Assembly (NCBI RefSeq): GCF_001571085.1
Contig: NZ_BCTC01000018.1
Span: 24,537-88,536 of the forward strand
Source of the DNA: Azohydromonas lata NBRC 102462
GTDB taxonomy: Bacteria > Pseudomonadota > Gammaproteobacteria > Burkholderiales > Burkholderiaceae_C
Direction: 5' to 3'
DNA length: 64,000 nt
The notes below the pieces were generated by a model, which saw only the letters and a program-made list of their open reading frames with translations, was not told the origin of the DNA and searched no databases. Of the stretch, positions 24,252-36,439 are shown in pieces. The position numbers and the translations under genes were made by a program. The first letter of the stretch is position 1; each line of letters starts with the position of its first letter.

Positions 24252-25625
24252 ATGTCCGATCCCGCTCGCCGGCACAGCGCCGGCCCGGCGTCTTTGGCCC
24301 GCCGCGCGCCCGTCGCCGCCGCCCCTCCCCAGGCCGCAGCACCCGCGGGGCCGGACCCCTTTGAATTCCCGCCACTGGCCGAGCGCCTGAAGGCCTTGTT
24401 CGCGCTGCGCGCCGTGGCGCGGCATGGCAGCACGGTGCGGGCGGCCGAGGCGATTCACCTGTCGCAGCCGGCGGTGGCGCGGGCCGTGGCGGAACTGGAG
24501 CGGGCGGCGCAGGTGCCGCTGTTCGTCCGCACCGCGCGCGGCATGGTGCCCACGCCCGCGGGCGAGCGCGTGGCGCGGCGCGCGGACACGGTGTTCGCCC
24601 ACCTGGCCCGTGGCGCGGCCGAAGCCGAGGCCGCCGCGCCGGACCAGCCGCCGCGGCCCGTGGCGGCCGAGCGCTTTGCCGCCGCCGTCACGCCGGCCGC
24701 GCTGCGCGCGCTGGTGGCCGTGGCCGCGCGCGGCAGCGAGGCGCGCGCGGCGCAGGCGCTGGGCTTGTCGCAGCCGGCCGTGCATGGGGCGCTGCAGGCG
24801 CTGCAGCAGGCACTGGGCTTGCGCCTCTTCTACAAGTCGGCCCAAGGGACGCGGCTCACGCCGCCGGGCCAGACACTGCTGCGGCGCGCCAAGCTGGCGT
24901 TTGCGGAGCTGCGCGCCATCGCGGGCGACGTGGCGGCCTAGCGCGGCGAGGTGCGCGGCCGCGTGGTGGTCGGGGTGCTGCCGCTGTCGGTGGCGCTGTT
25001 CCTGCCGCGCGCGGTGGAGTCGCTGCTGCGCGAGCACCCCAACGTGCAGGTGCAGGTGGTGGACGGCACCTATGAAAGCCTGGTGCAGCAGCTCCTGAGC
25101 GCCGACGTCGACGTGATTGCCGGCGCGCTGCGCGCCGAGGCGCCGCCGGCCGAGGTGCGGCAATTGAAGCTGTTCGAGGACGAGCTGGCCGTGGTGGCGC
25201 GGCGCGGCCACCCGGCGCTGGCGCTGCCGTCGCCCTCGCTGCGCGCGCTGCTGGCCTGGGAATGGGTGGTGCCCCTGCCCGGCACGCCCGCGGCCGCCGC
25301 GCTGCGCCTGGCTTTCGAGCGCGAGGGTCTACAGCCGCCGCCAGGCCGCCTGCGCGCCAGCAGCCCGGCGCTCACCCAGGCGTTCACTTTGCAGACCGGC
25401 CACCTGGCGCTGGCGTCGCGGGCGCAGACGCTGGCGGAGGCCGACGGGGCGGCGGCCATCGTCCCCGTGCCGTTGCCGGGCACCGCGCGCCACATCGGCC
25501 TGGCCTTGCGCGGCACGGGCGAGCCGGCGCCGGAGCTGCAGCGGTTTGTCGAGCATTGCGCGGCGGCAGTGGCGGCGGTGCTGCCGGCCGTAGCCATCGA
25601 CAAGCCAGCGGCGCCCCGCTTGTAG
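24252..25625 (+). pseudogene. LysR-type regulator with two HTH domains, interrupted by an in-frame amber codon
   Basis: The reading frame encodes two successive LysR-type helix-turn-helix domains (about residues 45-110, with AAEAIHLSQPAVARAVAELE, and 145-210, with AAQALGLSQPAVHGALQALQ), then a TAG at 24939-24941 (codon 230). The same frame continues at once with RGEVRGRVVVGVLPL and a complete LysR effector-binding domain to 25625. A single C-to-T change of CAG (Gln), common at this linker position, explains the break. As written the gene would give only a double-HTH fragment of 229 residues; restart at the GTG at 24951 could give the effector domain separately. Tandem-HTH LysR proteins are known in Burkholderiales. 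A sequencing error is possible. Confidence 0.85.
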
Positions 25626-25647
25626 GAGGCCCGCTGGCGGGCCGAAC
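25621..25647. repeat. REP-like palindrome (TGTAGGAGGCCCGC type), single copy
   Basis: Directly at the end of the broken LysR gene, TGTAGGAGGCCCGC is followed by GGCGGGCC, giving the hairpin GGCCCGC-TG-GCGGGCC (25628-25643) and a GAACC tail. The same unit occurs as an inverted pair at 54205-54273. It may also act as a transcription terminator. Confidence 0.7.
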
Positions 25648-25816
25648 CCGTGGCCCGGTTGCAATTCGGCCCGCCGCCGGCCCGCCTGCAAGGCGTGCGG
25701 CGCGAAAGGCGGCGGCTTCGTTGTCGCCGGCAGAACAATCCCCGGACAAGCCCAGCCGCGGCGCTACGCTGCCGGCCCTGGCCGCGCACGCGGCACACGA
25801 CACAAGGACATCCCTC

Positions 25817-27184
25817 ATGCCCACCACGCCCTGGACCCCCGACGGCTGGCGCGGCCGCCCCGCGCGCCAGCTCCCCGCCTACCCCGACGCGGCCGCGCTG
25901 CAGGAGGCCGAACGCCAGCTCGCCAGCCGCCCGCCGCTCATCTTTGCCGGCGAGATCGCCGCGCTGCGCCAGCGCCTGGCGGCGGTCGCCCGCGGCGAGG
26001 CTTTTTTGCTGCAAGGCGGCGACTGCGCCGAAAGCTTTGACGAGCTCAGCGAAGCGACGGTGCGCGACACCTTCCGCGTCATCCTGCAGATGGCCGTGGT
26101 GCTCACCTACGCGGCCAAGTGCCCGGTGGTGAAGGTGGGGCGCATCGCCGGGCAGTTCGCCAAGCCGCGCTCCTCCGACACCGAGACCCAGGGCGGCGTG
26201 ACGCTGCCCTCCTACCGCGGCGACATCGTCAACGCCGGCGCCTTCGACGCCGCGGCGCGCCAACCCGACCCGCAGCGGCTGCTGGCGGCCTTCGGCCATT
26301 CGGCCACCACGCTCAACCTGCTGCGCGCGCTCTCGCACGGCGGCTTTGCCGACCTGCACCAGGTGCACCGCTGGACGGCGGATTTCGTGAAGGCCAGCCC
26401 GCAGGGCGCGCGCTTCGAGGAACTGGCCGACCGCATCACCGACTCGCTGGCCTTCATGGAGGCCTGCGGCTTCGCGGCGCAGACGCCGCAGTTGCGCGAG
26501 GTGGAGTTCCACATCTCGCACGAGGCGCTGCACCTGCACTACGAGCAGGCCCTGGCCCGCCGCGGCGAGAACGGCCGCTGGTACGGCGGCTCGGCCCACA
26601 TGCTGTGGCTGGGCGAGCGCACGCGCGACCCGCAGGGCGCCCACGTGGAATTCCTGCGCGGGCTGGACAACGCGCTGGGCGTCAAGCTCGGCCCAACGGC
26701 CCACCCCGACGACGTGTTGCGGCTGCTGGACGTGCTGGACCCCGACAACGAGCCCGGCCGCATGGTGCTCATCAGCCGCATGGGCGCGGGCCAGGTGGGC
26801 GAAAAGCTGCCGGCGCTGCTGCGCGCGGTGCGCCGCGCCGGGCGGCTGCCGGTGTGGTGCTGCGACCCCATGCACGGCAACACCGTCACGGCGTCCAACG
26901 GGCTCAAGACGCGGGACTTCAATCGCATCCTGCAGGAGGTGCGCGAGTTCTTCGCCGTGCACGCGGCGGAAGGCACGCACGCGGGCGGCGTGCACTTCGA
27001 GATGACGGGGCAGGACGTCACCGAGTGCCGCGGCGGCGCGCAGGCGCTCACCGACGAGGGGCTGTCACAGCGCTACCTCACGGCCTGCGACCCGCGCCTA
27101 AACGGCTCGCAAAGCCTGGAGCTGGCCTTCCTGATCGCCGAGATGCTGCGCGGGCAGCGCACAGCGGCGCCGGCCGCCGCCTGA
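25817..27184 (+). CDS. class II 3-deoxy-7-phosphoheptulonate (DAHP) synthase
   Basis: A 455-residue class II (plant/Mycobacterium type) DAHP synthase, which condenses phosphoenolpyruvate and erythrose 4-phosphate in the first step of the shikimate pathway. Family signatures include [55 protein letters not shown], the metal/PEP region [10 protein letters not shown] and [14 protein letters not shown]. Metal-binding Cys, His, Glu and Asp positions are all present. Length matches the family. It stands alone behind a REP-like palindrome; no trp or other aro gene is adjacent. Organisms of this group often have class I DAHP synthases as well, so this one may serve a specialised branch. Confidence 0.93.
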   Translation: MPTTPWTPDGWRGRPARQLPAYPDAAALQEAERQLASRPPLIFAGEIAALRQRLAAVARGEAFLLQGGDCAESFDELSEATVRDTFRVILQMAVVLTYAAKCPVVKVGRIAGQFAKPRSSDTETQGGVTLPSYRGDIVNAGAFDAAARQPDPQRLLAAFGHSATTLNLLRALSHGGFADLHQVHRWTADFVKASPQGARFEELADRITDSLAFMEACGFAAQTPQLREVEFHISHEALHLHYEQALARRGENGRWYGGSAHMLWLGERTRDPQGAHVEFLRGLDNALGVKLGPTAHPDDVLRLLDVLDPDNEPGRMVLISRMGAGQVGEKLPALLRAVRRAGRLPVWCCDPMHGNTVTASNGLKTRDFNRILQEVREFFAVHAAEGTHAGGVHFEMTGQDVTECRGGAQALTDEGLSQRYLTACDPRLNGSQSLELAFLIAEMLRGQRTAAPAAA

Positions 27185-27202
27185 GGCCGGGTCCGGCGGC
27201 CG

Positions 27203-27661
27203 TCAGTCGTTGAGGCTGGTGGCCGCCACGGCCGCGACGCCGGGGTAGGAGACGGTGCCGCCGACGCTGCGGTCGCGCGCGTCGGCGTAGTCGTAGCGCA
27301 CCTCCAGGCCCACCGTGCCGGCACGCGGGCCGGCCGCGTCCAGCGCCAGCGTGTAGCCGCAACTCGCGCCGGCGGGCAGCCGCTGCGCGGTGCAGTCGTC
27401 GCGCAGCAGCTTGAAATGCGGCGGCAGCACCAGGGGCTGGATGTGGGTGGCAGTGTCCTCGCCCTCGTTGACCAGCGTGACGGTGATGCGCCCGTCGCCC
27501 GCGCTGCGCTCGGCCTGGAACACCTCGGTGCGCAGCGCCAGCGCGCGGCTCCAGCCGCGCGGCGAGAGGTCCGCGTCCTCGCCCCCCAGCAGCCCCCCGC
27601 CGGCCAGCAGGAGCGCCGCCAGACAGGAACCGGCCGCGACATGGATGACGACGTTCTTCAT
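27203..27661 (-). CDS. secreted protein of unknown function
   Basis: A 152-residue protein with a signal peptide (VVIHVAAGSCLAALLLAGG) that could also be a lipoprotein type, and a beta-rich body containing GDGRITVTLVNEGEDTATHI and two cysteines (Cys98 and Cys110 region, RDDCTAQ and GASCGYT) that may form a disulfide. The pattern is that of an immunoglobulin-like or DUF11-like domain, but no family is recognised. GGAGGG lies close upstream of the ATG. Divergent from the glycosyltransferase gene, with a large dyad in the shared promoter region. Confidence 0.65.
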   Translation of the reverse strand: MKNVVIHVAAGSCLAALLLAGGGLLGGEDADLSPRGWSRALALRTEVFQAERSAGDGRITVTLVNEGEDTATHIQPLVLPPHFKLLRDDCTAQRLPAGASCGYTLALDAAGPRAGTVGLEVRYDYADARDRSVGGTVSYPGVAAVAATSLND

Positions 27662-27743
27662 GGCTTCCCTCCGCTGTGGTTCGGCGCAGCCCAGGCCCGC
27701 GCCGCCTGGCCCGCTGCCGTCCTGCATCGCAACGGGCTGGAAA

Positions 27744-27821
27744 CCATGGTCCCGGTTCCCCCACGGTGCGGCCATAGCCATGTCCGACACGCACCACAGG
27801 AGCTTTGTACCGGGACCATGG
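27744..27821. promoter_or_regulatory. 13-bp inverted repeat in the divergent promoter region
   Basis: CCATGGTCCCGGT (27744-27756) and its exact reverse complement ACCGGGACCATGG (27809-27821) are 65 bp centre to centre, about six helical turns. They lie between the divergent genes starting at 27661 and 27937. Such spacing suits DNA looping by a regulator or a long hairpin; no known operator is recognised. Confidence 0.5.
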
Positions 27822-27936
27822 GGAATTGCCCCACTGCGGGGTGCGCCAGGCGCCGGGCCCGCGGCTTGCCCTGCGCCGCCCAACCCCGGCCCGCCGACGT
27901 GGCGGGCGGCCTACATCCGCAGGAGGACAGCCCACC

Positions 27937-29187
27937 GTGGAAGCACAGCAGCAAGCAGCCTTTGAACAGTGGCCGGCAACGCGCGGCGCGCGGTACGGCG
28001 ACGCCATGCGCATCGCGCTGCTGGCGCCGGGCGTGCAGCCGGACGGTGCGGCGGCGCACACGTTTGGGCTGGCGCGTGCGCTGGCCGCGCGCGGCCACGC
28101 GGTGACGGTGGTGGCGCCCGCGCAGGCCGGCGAGCGTCCGTTCCGCGACCCGGGCTGCGCGGTGGCGCTGCTGCCCGTGCCGCCGGCCACGGGCTGCCGC
28201 GTGGAGCAGGTGGCGCGGCGCATCGCCGCGCTGGAGCAGGCGCTGCCGGCGGTGCTGACAGCCGGCCGCTTCGACCTGCTGCATGCCCAGGACGGGCTCA
28301 ACGGCAACGCGCTGGCCACGCTGCGCAACCACCTGCCGCAGCTGCCGCCCTGGGTGCGCACCGTGCACCGGCTGGACGCCTTGCGCCAGCCGCTGCTGGA
28401 GCGCTGGCAGGCGCGGGGCTGGCTTTCGGCCGATGCCGTGGCCTGCCTGAGCGAGGCCAGTTGCCGCCAGTTGCGCCAGCAGCACGGCGCGCAAGCCCGC
28501 CGGCTGCACGCCGGCGTGGACCTGAGCCCATTCCAGCCCACGGCACGCGCCGACGATGCCGCGCACCTTCGCGCGCTTGGGCTGCCGGACGACGGCGCGC
28601 CACTGGTGCTGGCCTTGGGCGGGCTGCAGCCGCACCGCAACGCCGCGCGGCTGCTCGCAGCCTTCGCGAGCTGGCGCGCCGCCCGCCCGCACTGGGCGCA
28701 CGCCCGCCTGGTGCTGGCCGGGGACGATGACTGCTCGGAAGCCGGCGCCGCCCAGCGCGCCTGGCGCGACGCGCTGCGCCGCCTGGGCTGGCAAGAAGGC
28801 CCCGGCGAGCCGGTGTGGCGCTGCGGGAGCGTGCCGGACACGGCCTTGCCCGCGCTGCTGCGCCGGGCCCGCCTGCTGGCACTGCCCTCGCTGGCCCAGG
28901 GCAGCGGCCAAGCCGCGCTCGAAGCCTTGGCCTGCGGCACGCCGGTGCTGCTGTCGCGCCGCGCGCCCTTCAGCGAGCTCATGGACCAGGCCGGCGGCGT
29001 GTCCTGGTGCGACCCGGGCGACGAGGACTCCATCGCCCTGGGCCTGCAGCGCGCAGCCATGCAGCCGCGGCACCAGCGGCCGCCCAAGGTGTGCGTGGAG
29101 CACGGCTGGGAGCACGGCGCCGCCGCGCACGAGGCCTGGTACGCGCAGGTGCTGGCGCACCGGCAGGTGCGGCGCCGGGCGGCTTGA
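27937..29187 (+). CDS. family 4-type glycosyltransferase
   Basis: A 416-residue retaining glycosyltransferase with two Rossmann-like halves. The N-terminal half opens with MRIALLAPGVQPDGAAAHTF and has GRFDLLHAQDG; the C-terminal half has LVLALGGLQPHRNAARLLAA, and the donor-site region PSLAQGSGQAALEALACGTPVLLS with the conserved glutamate. Donor and acceptor are not predictable. The start GTG at 27937 is chosen because AGGAGG lies upstream at 11 bases; the in-frame ATG at 28006 begins directly at the fold but lacks a ribosome site. No other polysaccharide biosynthesis genes adjoin, although the glycogen block begins 1.2 kb downstream on the other strand. Confidence 0.82.
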   Translation: MEAQQQAAFEQWPATRGARYGDAMRIALLAPGVQPDGAAAHTFGLARALAARGHAVTVVAPAQAGERPFRDPGCAVALLPVPPATGCRVEQVARRIAALEQALPAVLTAGRFDLLHAQDGLNGNALATLRNHLPQLPPWVRTVHRLDALRQPLLERWQARGWLSADAVACLSEASCRQLRQQHGAQARRLHAGVDLSPFQPTARADDAAHLRALGLPDDGAPLVLALGGLQPHRNAARLLAAFASWRAARPHWAHARLVLAGDDDCSEAGAAQRAWRDALRRLGWQEGPGEPVWRCGSVPDTALPALLRRARLLALPSLAQGSGQAALEALACGTPVLLSRRAPFSELMDQAGGVSWCDPGDEDSIALGLQRAAMQPRHQRPPKVCVEHGWEHGAAAHEAWYAQVLAHRQVRRRAA

Positions 29188-29220
29188 AGCCCGCCTGGCG
29201 GGACTAAACCGCTTTTCTTA
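29188..29220 (+). terminator. possible terminator after the glycosyltransferase gene
   Basis: CCCGC-CTG-GCGGG (29190-29202) forms a short stem just after the stop, with TTTTCTTA ten bases later. The T-run is further from the stem than usual, and the sequence could be a worn copy of the REP-like palindrome. Confidence 0.35.
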
Positions 29221-29299
29221 GCCCTCACCACCGCGGGCTTTGCCGGCGGCCGTTGAAAGTGGCCGTCGGCCCCCTGGATGGGGGCTCTACCATCGCGGG

Positions 29300-29935
29300 A
29301 TGGATATCTCCGTCTGGATTGCATTCTTCGCGGCCTCCTGGGCCATCAGCCTCTCGCCCGGCGCCGGTGCCGTGGCGGCCATGAGCGCCGGACTGGCGCA
29401 CGGGTTCAAGCGCGGCTACTTCATGACGCTGGGCCTGGTGCTGGGCATCTGGACGCAGATCGTGGTGGTGGGCGTTGGGCTGGGCGCGCTGATCGCGGCC
29501 TCGTCGCTGGCCTTCGCGGTGGTCAAGTGGGTGGGCGTGGCCTACCTGCTGTGGCTGGGCATCAAGCAGTGGCGCGCGCCGGCGCAGGCGCTGGCCGGCG
29601 AGCCCACGGACGCCCCCGCGCAGCCCGTGGCGCGGCACAAGCTCGTGCTCAAGGGCTGGATGGTCAACGCCGTCAACCCCAAGGGCACCGTGTTCCTGCT
29701 GGCCGTGGTGCCGCAGTTCCTGGACCTGGCACGGCCGTTGGGTGGCCAGTACCTGGTGATCGGCGCGACGCTGGCCTTCACGGACCTGGTGGTCATGGCC
29801 GGCTACACCGTGCTGGCCGCGCGCGTGCTGCGGCTGCTGCGCTCGGAGCGCCAGGTGAAGGCGCTCAACCGCGTCTTCGGCTCGCTGTTCGTGTTCGTGG
29901 CCATGCTGCTGGCGACGTTCAAGCGGGCCGCTTGA
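29300..29935 (+). CDS. LysE/RhtB family amino acid exporter
   Basis: A 211-residue inner-membrane exporter with about six transmembrane helices. The N-terminal signature FAASWAISLSPGAGAVAAMS matches the conserved SPGP/A-G region of the family, followed by GFKRGYFMTLGLVLG and the KGWMVNAVNPKGTVFLLAVV segment. Members export lysine, homoserine, threonine or related amino acids; substrate unknown here. The ATG at 29300 starts the first helix directly; an ATG at 29240 is in frame but would add 20 residues of unlikely sequence. No regulator gene adjoins. The next gene follows after 58 bases in the same direction. Confidence 0.88.
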   Translation: MDISVWIAFFAASWAISLSPGAGAVAAMSAGLAHGFKRGYFMTLGLVLGIWTQIVVVGVGLGALIAASSLAFAVVKWVGVAYLLWLGIKQWRAPAQALAGEPTDAPAQPVARHKLVLKGWMVNAVNPKGTVFLLAVVPQFLDLARPLGGQYLVIGATLAFTDLVVMAGYTVLAARVLRLLRSERQVKALNRVFGSLFVFVAMLLATFKRAA

Positions 29936-29993
29936 GGCCGGCGCAGCCGATGCGCGTGCCCTGCTTCGGCACGCGGCCTGCCCCGCCCGCGGC

Positions 29994-30416
29994 ATGAAAC
30001 CGCGCATCACCTTGCTGACCCTGGGCGTGGCCGACCTGGAGCGCGCCGTGGCCTTCTACCGCGACGGCCTGGGATGGCCGACGCAGGGCATCGTCGGCCG
30101 CGAGTTCGAGAACGGCGCCGTGGCCTTCTTCGAGCTGGAAGGCGGGCTGAAGCTGGCGCTGTGGCCGCGCAAGAGCATCGCCGCCGACACCGGGCTGGCC
30201 GACAGCGGCCCGGCGCCCACCCACGTCACGCTCGCGCACAACGTCGGCTCGCGCGGCGAGGTGGACGCGGCGCTGGCCCTGGCCCGCCAGGCCGGCGCCA
30301 CCGTCGTCAAGCCGGCCGCCGACACCTTTTACGGCGGCTACGCCGCCTACTTCCAGGACCCGGACGGGCACCTGTGGGAAGTGAGCTTCAACCCGGGTTT
30401 CAAAGACCTGGGTTGA
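29994..30416 (+). CDS. VOC (glyoxalase/bleomycin resistance) family protein
   Basis: A 140-residue protein with two beta-alpha-beta-beta-beta modules of the vicinal oxygen chelate fold: ITLLTLGVADLERAVAFYRD at the start and YAAYFQDPDGHLWEVSFNPG at the end, with the metal-ligand type His and Glu in the last strand. It may be a lactoylglutathione lyase-like enzyme or a dioxygenase relative; the sequence does not decide. It follows the LysE-type gene and converges with malQ, whose stop is 31 bases away. Confidence 0.85.
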   Translation: MKPRITLLTLGVADLERAVAFYRDGLGWPTQGIVGREFENGAVAFFELEGGLKLALWPRKSIAADTGLADSGPAPTHVTLAHNVGSRGEVDAALALARQAGATVVKPAADTFYGGYAAYFQDPDGHLWEVSFNPGFKDLG

Positions 30417-30447
30417 GGCGCAACGGCGCGCGCCGCCCTGTCGCGCG

Positions 30448-31965
30448 TCACGCGGGCAGCCGCCCGTAGAGCTGCGCCATGCGGCGCAGCCGCGCCGCGG
30501 TGTCCGGCGCCACCAGGCTCCAGTCGAAGCGCCAGGCCCAGTTGCCTTGCGGCGTGCCGGGACGGTTCATGCGGTGCGTGCCGTCCAGGCCCAGCGCGTC
30601 CTGCAGGGGAAAGAGGGCCAGGTCGGCCACGCTGGCCATGGCGGCGCGGATGAGGTCCCAGTGGATGGCCATGCCGTCGGTGGCCAGGTATTCGCGCAGG
30701 TGGTGGCGCAGGTCTTCACGCGCGCTGGCCCACCAGCCGCGCGTGGTGTCGTTGTCGTGGGTGCCGGTGTAGACCACGGTGTCGTGCGCGTGGCGGTGGG
30801 GCAGAAAGCGCGGCTCGCCGCCGTCGGCCGGATCGCCCCAGGCGAACTGCAGCACGCGCATGCCGGGAAAGCCCAGCTCCAGGCGCAGCGCCTCCACGTC
30901 CGGCGTGATCACGCCCAGGTCCTCGGCAATCACGCTCAGCTCACCCAACGCGGCGGCCGCCGCCTGGAACAGCGCCGCGCCCGGGCCCGGCTTCCAGCAG
31001 CCCTTGAGCGCCGTCGGCTCCTCGGCCGGTATCTCCCAGTAGCCGGCAAAGCCGCGGAAGTGGTCGATGCGGACGATGTCGACCAGCTCCAGCGTGCGGC
31101 GCAGCCGCTCGGTCCACCAGCCGAAGTTCTGCTCGGCATGCGCGCTCCAGCGGTAGAGCGGATTGCCCCAGCGCTGGCCGTCGGCGCTGAAAAAGTCCGG
31201 CGGCACGCCGGCCACCACCGTTGGGCGGCCCCGCGCGTCCAGCTCGAACAGCTCGGGGTGGCACCACACGTCGGCGCTTTGCAGCGCGATGAAGATGGGC
31301 ATGTCGCCCACGATGCGCACGCCGCGGGCGCGGGCGTAGGCATGCAGCGCGTCCCACTGCGTCCTGAAGCACCACTGCGTGAATTCCCAGAAGGCGATGC
31401 GCTGGGCGAGCTCCGCACGCGCCGCGCGCAGGGCCGGGCCCTCGCGCCAGGCCAGGGGCGCGGGCCAGTCCATCCAGTCCTGGCCGGGATGCGCCTCGGC
31501 CAGGGCCATGAAGAGGGCGTAATCCGGCAGCCAGGCAGCCTGCTCGGTGCGGAAGCTTTCAAAAGCCGCCTGCTCGGCCGGCGTGGCGGTGTCGGCGAAA
31601 CGGCGCGCGGCGGCGGCCAGGCGCTCCATGCGCCAGGGAATGACGCGCTCGTAGTCCACGTGGCGGTCGCTGAAGCCGGCCGGCGCGGCCACCTCCTCGG
31701 CCGTGAGCCAGCCCTGGCGGTGCAGAGCGTGCAGGTCGATGAGCAGCACGTTGCCGGCGAAGGCCGAGCTGCTCATGTAGGGCGAATGCCCAAGGCCCAC
31801 GCCGCCCAGGGGCAGCATCTGCCACAGCGTCTGCGCGCCGGCGGCCAGCCAGTCCACGAAGTGGTAGGCGCCCGCGCCGAAATCGCCCGCCCCGTGCGGG
31901 CCCGGCAAGGAGGTGGGATGCAGGACGACACCGCTGCCGCGGGGCAAGCGTTGGGCGATGGGCAT
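30448..31965 (-). CDS. malQ: 4-alpha-glucanotransferase (amylomaltase)
   Basis: A 505-residue GH77 enzyme that transfers maltodextrin segments between chains and releases glucose. It has SGVVLHPTSLPGPHGAGDFG at the N-terminus, WQMLPLGGVGLGHSPYMSSS, the nucleophile region VRIDHFRGFAGYWEIP, the acid/base region VIAEDLGVITPDVEALR and YTGTHDNDTTRGWW. Length is close to bacterial amylomaltases of the short type. The ATG at 31965 has AGGGAG nine bases upstream. It is the last gene of the minus-strand glycogen block, separated from glgP by about 420 bases that contain the second palindromic repeat pair. It recycles short dextrins left by GlgX and GlgP. Confidence 0.93.
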   Translation of the reverse strand: MPIAQRLPRGSGVVLHPTSLPGPHGAGDFGAGAYHFVDWLAAGAQTLWQMLPLGGVGLGHSPYMSSSAFAGNVLLIDLHALHRQGWLTAEEVAAPAGFSDRHVDYERVIPWRMERLAAAARRFADTATPAEQAAFESFRTEQAAWLPDYALFMALAEAHPGQDWMDWPAPLAWREGPALRAARAELAQRIAFWEFTQWCFRTQWDALHAYARARGVRIVGDMPIFIALQSADVWCHPELFELDARGRPTVVAGVPPDFFSADGQRWGNPLYRWSAHAEQNFGWWTERLRRTLELVDIVRIDHFRGFAGYWEIPAEEPTALKGCWKPGPGAALFQAAAAALGELSVIAEDLGVITPDVEALRLELGFPGMRVLQFAWGDPADGGEPRFLPHRHAHDTVVYTGTHDNDTTRGWWASAREDLRHHLREYLATDGMAIHWDLIRAAMASVADLALFPLQDALGLDGTHRMNRPGTPQGNWAWRFDWSLVAPDTAARLRRMAQLYGRLPA

Positions 31966-32160
31966 GGAAAAAGGCTCCCTGGGTGTTGGTGTGCTGTGTC
32001 GTCGTTTTGCACGCCCCCCGTCAACGGGCGCGCCCGCACACCGCCCTGTCAATCCGGCGGGAACGCCAGCTTGTTCACGAAAGTGAGTAAGCGGCGAGGC
32101 GGGCGATTGGCGAAGTTGACGGGCGGCGGCCGGAGCTTGCGGCGCAGCGCATCCCGAGCC

Positions 32161-32310
32161 GTCATTCCCGCGGAGGCGGGAATCCAGGCGGGCCCACGCC
32201 CAAGCGCAGAGGTGATGCAGGAATTACCGGGCTTTGCGCCCCAGTACGCTACCCAAGCAACCCACGGCCAACTGGGGGACCGCCTGGATTCCCGCCTTCG
32301 CGGGAATGAC
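32161..32310. repeat. inverted pair of palindromic intergenic repeats (VIPAKAGIQ type), copy 2
   Basis: The 28-bp element is at 32161-32188, with GAGG in its loop, and its inverted partner at 32283-32310 (loop CTTC). The pair lies between malQ and glgP. Spacing and arrangement copy those at 20223-20371, which indicates that the pair, not the single unit, is the mobile or conserved form. The rest of the 31966-32384 gap shows no gene. Confidence 0.85.
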
Positions 32311-32384
32311 GAAGCAGAAGGCGGGAAAGTGCCGGCTGTCGACCAACAGCCAACAGCCAATGGACTGCGGCCAGCGGCGCCTGT

Positions 32385-34940
<2,556 letters not shown>

Positions 34941-34987
34941 CGCCTGATCTCCCGGCTGATCCGTTGGTATGGCTTGAGGTTGGAGAG

Positions 34988-36439
34988 CTAGGCGGCGAGC
35001 GCACGGTACAGGGCCAGGTACTGCTCGGCCGCGTCGTCCCACCCGAAGTGTTGCGCCATCGCCCTCTTCTGTACGGTTTTCCAGTCGCTTTGCCGCGCAA
35101 ATAGCGCAAACGCGCGTCGAAGTGCACGCAGCATGTCCCCGGCATCGAAGGTCTCGAACACGAAGCCCGTGGCTTTGTACTCGGCGAGGTTCTCCAGCGA
35201 GCAGTCCACCACCGTGTCGGCCAGGCCACCCACGCGCCGCACCAGCGGCAGCGCGCCGTAGCGCAGGCCGTAGAGCTGCGTGAGCCCGCAGGGCTCGTAC
35301 AGCGAGGGCACGAGGATGACGTCGCTGCCGGCGAAGATGCGGTGCGCCAGCGCCTCGTCGTAGCCCACGCGTATGGCCACAGCCTCCGGGTGTGCCGCCG
35401 CGGCCTCGCGCAACGCGGCCTCTATGGCCGCGTCGCCCGACCCCAGCGTGACGAGCTGCCCGCCGCGCTTGACCAGCTCCGGCAGCAGCGCCACCAGCAG
35501 CGGCAAGCCCTTCTGCTCGGCCAGGCGGCTGACCATGCCGAACACCGGGCCGGACCGCACCTCCAGGCCCATTTCCTTTTGCAGCGCGGTGCGGCAATGC
35601 GCCTTGCCGGCCATCTTGGACGCGTCGTAACGGCGGGCAATGTTGAGGTCGGCGGCCGGGTCCCACACGGCGCGGTCCACGCCGTTGAGGATGCCGGAAA
35701 GCTGCCCCTGCGAGGCGCGCCAGCGCAGCAGGCCCTCCAGCCCGCAGCCCTGCTCCGGCGTCTGAATCTCGCGCGCGTAGCTTGGGCTCACCGTGGTGAC
35801 GTGGTCCGCGTAGAACAGCCCCGCCTTCATGAACGAGATCTGGCCGTGGAACTCTACGCCCTCCACCCCGAAGGCCGAAGGCGGCAAGCCCAACTCCGCC
35901 AGATGCTGCGGCGCACACAAGCCCTGGTAGGCCAGGTTGTGCACGGTGTAGACCGTGCGCACGGGCGGCCGGTGCGGACTCAGCGCGATGTAGGCACTGG
36001 CCAGCGCGGCGTGCCAGTCATGGCTGTGGACGACCTGCGGCGCCCACCAGCCGTCCAGCCCTTCGGCCAGCCGCGCCGCGGCAAAGCCCAGCAGCGCGAA
36101 GCGCCGGTGGTTGTCGGCGTAGGGCCAGCCGTCTTCCTGCTGGTAGGGGTTGCCCGGGCGGTCGTAGAGCGCGGGGGCGTCCACCACGTAGGCCGGCAGC
36201 CCGTCCAGCGCTGGCAACTGTCCGAACAGCAACCGCGCCGGCTCGCCCCAGGGCGCGTGGAACGCCGCCACGGTGGCGGCGTTGCTTAAACCCTGCAGCA
36301 GTGCCGGGAAGCCCGGCAGCAGCACGCGGACCTCGGCACCGGCGCGCGCCAGGGCGCCGGGCAGCGCGCCGGCGACGTCCGCCAGCCCGCCGGTCTTGAG
36401 CAGGGGAAAGATCTCGGCGCTGACTTGCAGTACCCGCAT
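34988..36439 (-). CDS. glgA: glycogen synthase (ADP-glucose type)
   Basis: A 483-residue GT5 enzyme that extends alpha-1,4-glucan from ADP-glucose. The ADP-glucose-binding KTGGLADV motif is at residues 15-22 and the C-terminal half has [20 protein letters not shown] with the conserved glutamate. Length equals that of E. coli GlgA (477) within a few residues. Its ATG shares one base with the stop of glgC (TGATG), so the two are translationally coupled, as expected for the ADP-glucose supply and use steps. glgP follows after 47 bases. Confidence 0.95.
   Translation of the reverse strand: MRVLQVSAEIFPLLKTGGLADVAGALPGALARAGAEVRVLLPGFPALLQGLSNAATVAAFHAPWGEPARLLFGQLPALDGLPAYVVDAPALYDRPGNPYQQEDGWPYADNHRRFALLGFAAARLAEGLDGWWAPQVVHSHDWHAALASAYIALSPHRPPVRTVYTVHNLAYQGLCAPQHLAELGLPPSAFGVEGVEFHGQISFMKAGLFYADHVTTVSPSYAREIQTPEQGCGLEGLLRWRASQGQLSGILNGVDRAVWDPAADLNIARRYDASKMAGKAHCRTALQKEMGLEVRSGPVFGMVSRLAEQKGLPLLVALLPELVKRGGQLVTLGSGDAAIEAALREAAAAHPEAVAIRVGYDEALAHRIFAGSDVILVPSLYEPCGLTQLYGLRYGALPLVRRVGGLADTVVDCSLENLAEYKATGFVFETFDAGDMLRALRRAFALFARQSDWKTVQKRAMAQHFGWDDAAEQYLALYRALAA

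Noticed and set aside
27740..27757. Sixth parS-like site (TGGAAACCATGG)
   Set aside because: Only the left half-site matches; the right half is absent and the place belongs to another dyad.
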